DNA of 64,000 nucleotides from Anaerolineales bacterium (GTDB lineage: Bacteria; Chloroflexota; Anaerolineae; Anaerolineales; Villigracilaceae): the NCBI GenBank assembly GCA_030583905.1, contig CP129481.1:4060136-4124135 (forward strand). The letters are read 5' to 3'. Position numbers and translations under genes: made by a program. Positions 25,055 through 32,025 of the stretch are shown piece after piece (positions within the stretch are counted from its first letter, which is position 1; every line of letters begins with the position of its first letter). A model generated the notes under the pieces. The model was not told where the DNA came from. It did not search any database and saw only the letters and a list, made by a program, of their open reading frames with translations.

Positions 25055-25090
25055 AGTGACGGTCATCTTGAAGGTGACCATCACTTTTTA
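25055..25090 (+). terminator. Intrinsic terminator after the PIG-L gene
   Basis: Stem GTGA-C-GGTCA / TGACC-A-TCAC (one mismatch) with a short loop, followed by TTTTTATATT. It lies immediately after the stop codon. Confidence 0.75.
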
Positions 25091-25095
25091 TATTG

Positions 25096-25797
25096 CTAAA
25101 AGAACCAATGCCCCACCAGCGCGGACGCGAGTGTCATGCTGATATTGTCAATGTCCTTGTAATGCAGGGATTCGACCAGCGCGCCGACCAGTGCAATACT
25201 AGAGATGGGTAAAAGATAGTCCGTGAAACCACCCGGAAAAACGCCCGCCGAGACGTAAATAAAAACGATCACCGCCGACATTAACCAGCCGCCCAGAAAA
25301 ACGCTGACCGTCCCCGCAATGGACTTGTCCCTGCTCCAGGGCAATTTTGCCGAAGCGAATTTCCTGCCGACAATGTCCGCGATGCCGTCGCCGCCGCACA
25401 TCATCATCAATGCGATAATGCCGATCGGCGACTCGCGCCAGTAGATCAGGGTCAGCGCCACGAACATAATCCCGTAATACAAAGGTCCGCGCAAGATTTC
25501 CTTCGGGTCGCCCGTGCGGGACATGGCATCCACCGATGCCTGATCTTTGATGACGCCAAAACCGATCAGCGCAAATTGCACCGTGATGGCGAACGGAACC
25601 AACGCCGCCAGCCAGCGCGCGGACGGATCGTCATTGAAAAAGAACCAGCACAGCACAAAGATTGGACCCGTGCCGATGTGAATCAATTTGCGGCTGAGCT
25701 TGCTTTCGATCCAACCACGGTGGGCAAAGAAATCCATCAGGCGCAAAAATCCGAGCGCGATGGCAAAGGTAAGAGCGAGGGCGATGTAGTTGTTCAT
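25096..25797 (-). CDS. Phytol/dolichol-kinase-like membrane protein (CTP-transferase fold)
   Basis: 233 residues, about seven membrane helices. The motifs SRKLIHIGTGP near the N-terminus, GGDGIADIVGRKF with LPWSRDKSIAGTVSVFLGG, and VESLHYKDIDNISMTLASA at the C-terminus match the SEC59/VTE5/CdsA-related group that phosphorylates isoprenoid alcohols using CTP. It could phosphorylate phytol, farnesol or a polyprenol. AGGAACT precedes the ATG. It is convergent with the PIG-L gene. Confidence 0.8.
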   Translation of the reverse strand: MNNYIALALTFAIALGFLRLMDFFAHRGWIESKLSRKLIHIGTGPIFVLCWFFFNDDPSARWLAALVPFAITVQFALIGFGVIKDQASVDAMSRTGDPKEILRGPLYYGIMFVALTLIYWRESPIGIIALMMMCGGDGIADIVGRKFASAKLPWSRDKSIAGTVSVFLGGWLMSAVIVFIYVSAGVFPGGFTDYLLPISSIALVGALVESLHYKDIDNISMTLASALVGHWFF

Positions 25798-25875
25798 AGT
25801 GAGTTCCTGATTTTATAGTGACGTAGTTCGATAGTTTAACCCGAATTGGGGGGAAAGGATTTCAATGGAGAAATT

Positions 25876-25939
25876 CCATCCACGAATGAACAAATGGAGT
25901 CCGCCCGTATTCGTGCATTCGTGACTTATTCGTGGATGG
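25876..25939. repeat. Inverted repeat upstream of the GHKL/STAS gene
   Basis: CCATCCACGAAT (25876-25887) and ATTCGTGGATGG (25928-25939) are exact inverted copies; internal ATTCGTG blocks repeat the motif. It lies in the gap 25798-26043 between divergent genes. It resembles mobile palindromic repeats rather than an operator. Confidence 0.6.
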
Positions 25940-26043
25940 TCATCTGGGGCGGGGAATGAGGTAATTATTAATTTGTCAATCGTTCAACTTTAATATTTTC
26001 ACACACTAAAAGTATAATGATAAAAAACTATAGGGAAATACAG

Positions 26044-27294
26044 ATGAGTCAACGTCAAAGACTGCCTAACGTAAAAAGAGATAATGAAAAACTGATTCTT
26101 TACGCCTTGAATCATCCAGCCGTAGTAAGCGAGTTTCTTCGCCTATTACGATATGGGATAAGTAAAGGTTTTGATAATTTCTCACTAGTTTTTAGTAATC
26201 ATATAAGCGGCGCATTTCCCAACGCTTGTGTGCCTATTGCAGGTATTATTGAGTATTACCGAGGGCAAGGATTAGAAATTGATGCAGAGATAGTACCTGA
26301 TCTTATTAAATCTACTTCTATTTTGTCACCGTTAAGAGTCTTCGAAAACGAGAACTTAATAAAGCAAGCTCCCTTAAGTAAGGTTTGGAAGTTTGAGAAC
26401 TCAAGTGACATTCATAGATTAGTTGATTGCTTTGCCGAAGAAGTTTCAAGACAAGCTTTTTGTGGTAAGGATGTAATTGAAAGCTTAGAGTGGAGTTTAA
26501 ATGAAGTGATGGATAATGTTTTACAGCATTCATCAACATCAACAGGCTACATTATGGGGCAAATTCATAATTCCACTAAACACGTTGCCTTATGTATATT
26601 CGATACAGGGCAGGGAATTTATAACTCACTACGCAATTCGAAGCATTCTCCTCGCAGTCCTCTTGATGCTATAACTTTGGCAGTCAAAAAGGGAGTAACG
26701 CGTGACGAGAAAATTGGTCAAGGGAACGGACTTTGGGGGTTGCACTACATTTTGCAAGAAAACACTGGATTTTTAAGCATAACTTCTAACTCAGCTTCTT
26801 ATGTTTGGAAAGGAAATGAAATCAAATCATTTGAAAGACTGCCTTTTATATCTAAGAATGTTGGATCCACGTCTATAGATTTCCAAATAAACTACGATAA
26901 AGATATTTCTCTTTCGAAGATTTTTGGTCATCGCCCTGTCAACTTAAGATTAGAAGCAAAAGAGAGCGATCAAGGAACAGTTGTTTATAGATTGTCTGAA
27001 GAAACATCCGGGACTGGAACAAGACAATCTGGCGAACGAGCTAGAAACTCTATAGAGAATCTTTACTTACAAACATATCAGATTGTTGAGATAGATTTCG
27101 AAAACATTTCTGTTATATCATCGTCCTTTGCTGATGAGCTAATAGGAAAGCTAGTTGCTAAATATGGTTTCTTTGGATTTACACAGATTTTCAAACTGAA
27201 AAACATGAATGAAATCATCCAGTCGATAGTAAATCGTTCTGTTGCTCAAAGGATGATGGTTACATTTGTCTCTGATGACGCATTTGATGAGTAA
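26044..27294 (+). CDS. GHKL ATPase with C-terminal STAS-like (DUF4325-type) domain
   Basis: 416 residues starting MSQRQRLPNVKRDNEK. The N-terminal ~140 residues are of unknown fold; then a GHKL ATPase: N-box LNEVMDNVLQHS (~152-163), G1 CIFDTGQGIYNS, and G2 GQGNGLWGLHYI. From about residue 345 a C-terminal STAS-like domain follows (IVEIDFENISVISSSFADELIGKL). No phosphoacceptor histidine is seen. ATPase plus STAS recalls anti-sigma/anti-anti-sigma pairs in one chain. The coding sequence is clearly AT-richer than its surroundings, suggesting transfer. Role unknown; such genes are frequent near defence loci. Confidence 0.75.
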   Translation: MSQRQRLPNVKRDNEKLILYALNHPAVVSEFLRLLRYGISKGFDNFSLVFSNHISGAFPNACVPIAGIIEYYRGQGLEIDAEIVPDLIKSTSILSPLRVFENENLIKQAPLSKVWKFENSSDIHRLVDCFAEEVSRQAFCGKDVIESLEWSLNEVMDNVLQHSSTSTGYIMGQIHNSTKHVALCIFDTGQGIYNSLRNSKHSPRSPLDAITLAVKKGVTRDEKIGQGNGLWGLHYILQENTGFLSITSNSASYVWKGNEIKSFERLPFISKNVGSTSIDFQINYDKDISLSKIFGHRPVNLRLEAKESDQGTVVYRLSEETSGTGTRQSGERARNSIENLYLQTYQIVEIDFENISVISSSFADELIGKLVAKYGFFGFTQIFKLKNMNEIIQSIVNRSVAQRMMVTFVSDDAFDE

Positions 27295-27330
27295 ATTAAA
27301 TTTTAGAAATCCCCCAAATTCCCTCCATGC

Positions 27331-27336
27331 TATAAT
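27331..27336 (+). promoter_or_regulatory. Consensus -10 box upstream of a lipoprotein gene
   Basis: TATAAT stands 35 bp before the proposed TTG start at 27371. No convincing -35 hexamer lies at 17 bp. Transcription would start near 27343. Confidence 0.45.
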
Positions 27337-27370
27337 CCGCAATCGTTTGACCCAATCCATGGAGGAACCC

Positions 27371-27757
27371 TTGCGTACCAAACTCATCAGCCTCATGCTC
27401 GCTCTGAGCATTCTACTTTCCGCCTGCGGAGCGTCTGCTTCGGGTGGAGCAACAACAGCCGTCGAAGGCTACATCACCGCCCTTGCAAGCAAAGACCAAG
27501 CCACCCTCATTTCCAACTCCTGCGCGGACTGGGAAGATGATGCCCTGCTCGAACTCGACTCCTTCGCCCTCGTCGAAGTCACCGTGGACGGAATGTCCTG
27601 CGCCGAATCCGGCACGGACGGCGATAAAACTCTCGTGGATTGTCAGGGCAAGTTCCAGATGAGTTATGGAGGCGAACCGCAGGAACTTGATCTCTCTGCT
27701 CGTACTTACGAAGTCATCGAGCAAAGCGGGGATTGGCTTGTCTGTGGCGTACGCTAA
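27371..27757 (+). CDS. Small lipoprotein of unknown function
   Basis: 128 residues. GGAGG is five bases before a TTG at 27371, giving a clean lipoprotein signal RTKLISLMLALSILLSACG; an ATG 12 bases upstream lies on the ribosome-binding site itself. The mature part has four cysteines and a region beginning TTAVEGYITALASKDQATL, resembling the small NTF2-like/DUF4878-type domains. It is outside the membrane. It lies just before the dlt-like operon, separated by an inverted repeat. Confidence 0.7.
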   Translation: MRTKLISLMLALSILLSACGASASGGATTAVEGYITALASKDQATLISNSCADWEDDALLELDSFALVEVTVDGMSCAESGTDGDKTLVDCQGKFQMSYGGEPQELDLSARTYEVIEQSGDWLVCGVR

Positions 27758-27762
27758 GAACT

Positions 27763-27844
27763 AGTTGGTGGTGGTCAGTTGGTAGTTGGTAGCAAATCTG
27801 CCGTCAACTGACTACTACCAACCGTCAACTACCAACCACCAACC
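27763..27844. repeat. Inverted repeat rich in GTTGGTAGTTGGT
   Basis: AGTTGGTGGTGGTCAGTTGGTAG on the left is mirrored by CAACTGACTACTACCAAC and AACTACCAACCACCAAC on the right, with internal tandem ACCAAC units. It fills the gap between the lipoprotein and the DltX-like gene. No T-tract follows. Confidence 0.65.
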
Positions 27845-27847
27845 GCA

Positions 27848-27961
27848 ATGAAATTCCTGAACCGCGAAAACCTCCTCGCCATCCTCCTCTGCCTCATCCT
27901 CATCGCCCTCGTCATCTTCACCGCAGACTCGAGCCCGACGTGGATCTATCAAGGCTTCTAA
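27848..27961 (+). CDS. DltX-like 37-residue membrane peptide
   Basis: A short frame starting MKFLNRENLLAILL, with one membrane helix (residues ~9-25) and the C-terminal tail SSPTWIYQGF. DltX peptides of Gram-positive dlt operons have the same plan: about 40-50 residues, one helix and a conserved C-terminal Ile-Tyr-x-x-Phe, and they sit beside dltB; here Ile33-Tyr34-Gln35-Gly36-Phe37 fits. The stop (TAA) is immediately followed by the MBOAT start (TAATG). By analogy it would assist the MBOAT transferase, with Tyr34 as the key residue. Its length limits certainty. Confidence 0.6.
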   Translation: MKFLNRENLLAILLCLILIALVIFTADSSPTWIYQGF

Positions 27962-29395
27962 ATGGCGCTTGGAAATATTCTGATTCTTGCCGCCGCCTCG
28001 CTCCTCTGGGGTGTACTCCTCCGCAACCACGGCAGGACGTGGTTCATGCTCATCGCCAGCGTCGTTGTCATCTTCTGGCTGCAACCCGCCCTTCCCATCC
28101 GCGGCGCCGACTTCTTCACACCCCTCGCCACGCTCGTACTCGTCGTCCTCACCTGGTTCATCACCGCCGACGACGAAACCCGCAAGCAGCGCAAAAACAT
28201 CATCATTCTTCTCATCGTTGCAAGCGTTGTTCTTTTACTCAACCTCACCCGCTTCGTCCCCACAAGCTTCCAACTCATCACCGCCTCGCGCCCGCCCCAA
28301 CTCGAGACGACTCTCCTCATCTTTTTGATAACAGGACTGACGCTGTTAGCGTTATCTCGTCTGACACGTTTCAGCGCTTCTTTCTTAACGGCGGGTCTGG
28401 TTCTAACCATCGGGCTTTTTCTCCTCATCAAGATACCTGCTCTATCTCTCTGGCTCAGTTCTTTTCTCCGCACACTCTCCGGTCAATCGTTAACCAACGT
28501 CTCCATTAACGACTTCCGCTGGCTGGGATTCTCCTACGTCGCCTTCCGCCTCATCCATACGATTCGCGATAAACAATCCGGGCGCTTCCCCTCCGTAGAC
28601 GTCGGCGAGTTCATCACCTACGTCATCTTCTTCCCCGCCTTCACCGCGGGACCCATTGACCGCCTCGAACGTTTTATCAAAGATTTACGCGCTCCCTTCG
28701 CAGGTCTAAACCTTGAAACTTTCTACCCTGCGGGTCAACGCTTACTCCTCGGCTTATTTAAAAAATTCGTCATCGCCGATGCTTTAGCTCTCATCGCCCT
28801 GAACGATACCAACGCAACCCAAGTCACCTCCACGTTTTGGATGTGGGTCATCGTCTACGCCTACGCCTTCCAGATCTACTTCGACTTCAGCGGCTACACC
28901 GACATCGCTCTCGGCATCGCGCAACTGCTCGGAATCAAACTGCCCGAAAACTTCGCCTCTCCCTACCTCAAACCCAACCTGACTCAATTCTGGAACAACT
29001 GGCACATGACTCTCACGCAGTGGTTCCGCGCTTACTTCTTTAATCCCATCACCCGCTGGCTCAGGTCTTGGCAGAAACCCATGTCCATCCCGATGATGAT
29101 TCTGCTGACCCAAGTCGCCACCATGCTGCTGATCGGCTTCTGGCACGGCGTGACGTGGAACTTCACCCTCTGGGGCTTATGGCACGGGCTGGGACTCTTC
29201 ATCCACAATCGCTGGAACGATGTCACCAAAGCTAAAGCCGCTGCTTGGACGACCACGCCAACAAAACAAGCCGCGCTCAACGTCAGCGGTATTTTGCTCA
29301 CTTTCCACTTCGTGGCGATAGGCTGGATATTCTTTGCATTGTCATCGCCTGCTGTTTCATGGCAAGTCATTTTGAAATTATTTGGAGTCAATTAA
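27962..29395 (+). CDS. MBOAT-family O-acyltransferase (DltB/AlgI-like)
   Basis: 477 residues, about a dozen membrane helices. The MBOAT landmarks are present: PAFTAGPIDRLERF, FDFSGYTDIALGIAQLLGI, PNLTQFWNNWHMTLTQWF, and the catalytic histidine region GFWHGVTWNFTLWGLWHGLG. Such enzymes move acyl groups across the membrane to an extracellular hydroxyl (D-alanine to teichoic acid in DltB, acetyl to alginate in AlgI). The neighbours (DltX-like peptide, SGNH proteins, carrier protein, AMP ligase) give all parts needed for carrier-fed O-acylation. Confidence 0.93.
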   Translation: MALGNILILAAASLLWGVLLRNHGRTWFMLIASVVVIFWLQPALPIRGADFFTPLATLVLVVLTWFITADDETRKQRKNIIILLIVASVVLLLNLTRFVPTSFQLITASRPPQLETTLLIFLITGLTLLALSRLTRFSASFLTAGLVLTIGLFLLIKIPALSLWLSSFLRTLSGQSLTNVSINDFRWLGFSYVAFRLIHTIRDKQSGRFPSVDVGEFITYVIFFPAFTAGPIDRLERFIKDLRAPFAGLNLETFYPAGQRLLLGLFKKFVIADALALIALNDTNATQVTSTFWMWVIVYAYAFQIYFDFSGYTDIALGIAQLLGIKLPENFASPYLKPNLTQFWNNWHMTLTQWFRAYFFNPITRWLRSWQKPMSIPMMILLTQVATMLLIGFWHGVTWNFTLWGLWHGLGLFIHNRWNDVTKAKAAAWTTTPTKQAALNVSGILLTFHFVAIGWIFFALSSPAVSWQVILKLFGVN

Positions 29396-29397
29396 TG

Positions 29398-29490
29398 TCG
29401 TTGCGAGGAGGGTGATCTTCCAGACGAAGCAATCTCCCAGTTATCAGGGGGATTGCTTCGGGCAGAGAACAAGCGCGCCATCGCAATGAC
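29398..29490. repeat. Intergenic repeat, family A (second copy)
   Basis: Begins GTCGTTGCGAGGAG, contains ATTGCTTCGGGCAGAGAACAAG and ends CATCGCAATGAC, the same block order as 3081-3168. Internal arms AAGCAATCTCCC and GGGGGATTGCTT form a hairpin. It separates the MBOAT and SGNH genes and accounts for the open frame upstream of the SGNH start. Confidence 0.8.
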
Positions 29491-29500
29491 AGGTAATCCC

Positions 29501-30604
29501 ATGAACCAACCCGTCAAACCCCTCAACGTCCTCATCAAGGGACTGCTCTTATTCACCCTCTTCAACCTCGTCATCGCTGCATGGCAGCCGGGGATTGGAC
29601 AATTCTCCCTTTACAACGCCCTCTACCCGGGGCGGGAGCGATTGCCTTTCGGCGAGAACCCCAAGCAATCCTACAACCTCAGTCTCTTCGACCTTGACGC
29701 TATGTTCGCCTCACATGTAATCGCTGGTACACCAAAATCTGACGATGAATTCCGCGTCATCATTGTTGGAGACTCATCGGTGTGGGGAACCTTGCTCAAG
29801 CCGGAAGAAACATTGGCAGGACAACTCAACGCGGATAATCTCAACGCCTGCGGAAAAAATGTCCGTGCGTATAACTTGGGGTATCCGACTATCTCCCTCA
29901 CAAAAGATGTGATGCTGCTATCCTACGGAATGCAATACGACCCCGACCTCATCATCTGGATGACCACGCTCGACGCGTTCCCGCTGGAGAAGCAAACGTC
30001 CACGCCGCTGGTGGCTAACAATGAAGAAAAGGTCCGGGAACTGGCGAGCAACTACGGGTTACGAGTCGAGGCGGATGATCCTAATTTCGAAATCAAATCT
30101 TTCTGGGATAAAACCTTCATTGGCAACCGCCGCGCATGGGCGGACTTTTTCCGTTTCCAGATCTATGGCGTGATGTGGTCTGCCACCGGCATTGACCAGT
30201 TCTATCCTGACCGATATGAGCGCGCGCAAACCGATTTCGAAGCGGACGATAGTTACCACGACCTGACTGCGCCTTTGAGTGAAGATGCACCAGCCATTAA
30301 TGCTTTGGAAACAGGTTTTCGAGTGGCAGGCGAAACCCCTATACTGCTCGTAAATGAGCCTATGTTAATAAGCGCGGGCGCGAACAGCGACATCCGCTAT
30401 AATTTTTTCTACCCACGCTGGGCGTATGACGATTACCGCGAAATCATGTTCGCGTTGAGCGAGCGCAACGACTGGGTGTATGTTGATCTATGGGATATTA
30501 TCCCCGCGAATGAATTTACCAACAGCGCGATCCATCTAACGCCCGCTGGCGAGAAATTACTGGCGGAAACGCTTGCGCCATATATTATGGAAGCGTGTAA
30601 ATAA
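29501..30604 (+). CDS. Membrane-anchored SGNH-type protein (DltD/AlgX-like role)
   Basis: 367 residues starting MNQPVKPLNVLIKGLLLF, which forms one N-terminal membrane anchor; the rest is extracellular. SGNH block I is IIVGDSSVWG (Ser nucleophile) and block V is NSAIHLTPAGEKLLAE (catalytic His). In alginate and dlt-type systems the SGNH partner hands the acyl group from the MBOAT protein to the polymer. The frame can be extended upstream to 29453 but that part is repeat sequence. Confidence 0.8.
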   Translation: MNQPVKPLNVLIKGLLLFTLFNLVIAAWQPGIGQFSLYNALYPGRERLPFGENPKQSYNLSLFDLDAMFASHVIAGTPKSDDEFRVIIVGDSSVWGTLLKPEETLAGQLNADNLNACGKNVRAYNLGYPTISLTKDVMLLSYGMQYDPDLIIWMTTLDAFPLEKQTSTPLVANNEEKVRELASNYGLRVEADDPNFEIKSFWDKTFIGNRRAWADFFRFQIYGVMWSATGIDQFYPDRYERAQTDFEADDSYHDLTAPLSEDAPAINALETGFRVAGETPILLVNEPMLISAGANSDIRYNFFYPRWAYDDYREIMFALSERNDWVYVDLWDIIPANEFTNSAIHLTPAGEKLLAETLAPYIMEACK

Positions 30605-30616
30605 GAATACATATTA

Positions 30617-30683
30617 TGTTGAGCAGGGCGAAACATCTTTACGCTTATCGAAGATGCCGCCATGCTCGGAGTGAAAATCAGGA
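30617..30683. repeat. Degenerate palindromic repeat upstream of the second SGNH gene
   Basis: GTTGAGCAGGGCGAAACATCTT is partly mirrored by AAGATGCCGCCATGCTCGGA; the ACATCTT / AAGATG core can pair. It fills the gap between the two SGNH genes. Confidence 0.5.
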
Positions 30684-30693
30684 GTTCGTTTTC

Positions 30694-31659
30694 ATGAAAG
30701 TTCGTTCGCTTTTTATTTTATTGGTTGTCCTGCTGGCATCATGCACCAGCGCGCCAGTGACGTCGCAACCTGAAATGGAGTCGGTATCCCAACCCGCAAT
30801 GGCAACGGATGTTGTGCCCGAACAAAACGCCACCACAATCCCGCAAGCGGTTGAGACGATCACAGAGGAAATCCCAGCGACAGCCATGCCGCGCCCAACG
30901 CTCGCACTGGATGAATGGAAGTCACTGCCCATCGTGCCGACGGTCAGTGATGCGATGAAGGACGTGTACAAGCGCGGACTGGCGATGGGACGCGATCCGC
31001 ACGCTTTTGCAAAAGTGGGGGATTGCCAGACCAACACCGGCTTCTATCTCGTTGACTTTGATCATGAAGACAGGTACAGCCTCGGCGAAGAGTATTCCTA
31101 TCTCCAGGACACGATAGATTACTACGCAGGTTCGTTCTCGCGCACCAGTCTCGCCATGCGCGACGGATACAATGTCGCCGCCATTCTTACTCCCTTGCGC
31201 GCCGACCCGACCCAATGCGAGAAGAATGAACATCCCATCGCATGCGAGTTCCGCCTGCACAATCCGAGCGTCGCCATTATCAGCCTCGAGACCAACTTCA
31301 ATGATCGTCCCGCCGATGATTACGGCAGGTACATGCGTCAGATCATCGAATATTCCATTGAGCAGGGCGTGGTTCCCATCCTTGCCACCAAGGGGGATAA
31401 TCTCGAGGGCGACCACAGCATCAACGCGGAGATCGCGAAGATCGCAATGGAGTACGACATTCCGCTGTGGAATTTCTGGGCGGCGCTTCAACCCCTGCCG
31501 AACACTGGGTTTGACACCGAATTGAACGACGGCTTCCACCTGTCCTTTTCCCGCAATTTCTTCGATCAGCCCCAAAATATGCAAAGAGGCTGGCCCTGGC
31601 GCAATCTCACCGCGTTACAGGCGTTGGATGCGGTGAGAAAAGAGTTGCAGGAACAGTAA
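30694..31659 (+). CDS. SGNH-hydrolase-like lipoprotein with Cys in place of the catalytic Ser
   Basis: 321 residues with lipoprotein signal KVRSLFILLVVLLASC and a Thr/Pro-rich linker. The C-terminal 230 residues follow an SGNH pattern: block I reads KVGDCQTNTGF where relatives have GDS, block III SLETNFND, and block V LNDGFHLSFSRNFF with the Asp-x-x-His pair. The Ser-to-Cys change could give a thiol acyl-enzyme or an inactive binding protein. AGGAG lies 10 bases before the ATG. It follows the first SGNH gene in the same operon. Confidence 0.72.
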   Translation: MKVRSLFILLVVLLASCTSAPVTSQPEMESVSQPAMATDVVPEQNATTIPQAVETITEEIPATAMPRPTLALDEWKSLPIVPTVSDAMKDVYKRGLAMGRDPHAFAKVGDCQTNTGFYLVDFDHEDRYSLGEEYSYLQDTIDYYAGSFSRTSLAMRDGYNVAAILTPLRADPTQCEKNEHPIACEFRLHNPSVAIISLETNFNDRPADDYGRYMRQIIEYSIEQGVVPILATKGDNLEGDHSINAEIAKIAMEYDIPLWNFWAALQPLPNTGFDTELNDGFHLSFSRNFFDQPQNMQRGWPWRNLTALQALDAVRKELQEQ

Positions 31660-31705
31660 TATAACCAACTACTCAACCAACGGGTTTATACAAAAGGAAT
31701 CAACC

Positions 31706-31951
31706 ATGACCACCGAAATCATCACACCTATTGCAACATTCATTGCCGAAAAGATCCTCAAACAGCCAAATAAATCCATCGCCGCGGACGAAGCTCTCAT
31801 CTCCAGCGGATTGATCGACTCATTCAGCCTGATGGATTTGGCGCTCTTCATCGAAGACACCTTCGGTGTACGCATCGAAGACACCGAGTTGAACGCGGAG
31901 ACGTTCGATAATTTGGAACAACTCGCCGCGTTGATCTTCGCTCGCAAGTAA
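31706..31951 (+). CDS. Acyl carrier protein (DltC-like)
   Basis: 81 residues, acidic, four-helix carrier fold. The phosphopantetheine attachment site is SSGLIDSFSLMDLALFIED, with Ser in the Asp-Ser-Phe triad (residue ~39). AAAGGA is seven bases before the ATG. It lies between the SGNH genes and the AMP ligase, the place expected for a carrier dedicated to this acylation pathway. Confidence 0.93.
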   Translation: MTTEIITPIATFIAEKILKQPNKSIAADEALISSGLIDSFSLMDLALFIEDTFGVRIEDTELNAETFDNLEQLAALIFARK

Positions 31952-32025
31952 TTCATTAACCGCGAAACACGCAAAGACTTAAAATGTTTTCTTCGCGCTC
32001 TTCGCGTGCTTGGCGATAAAAACTA

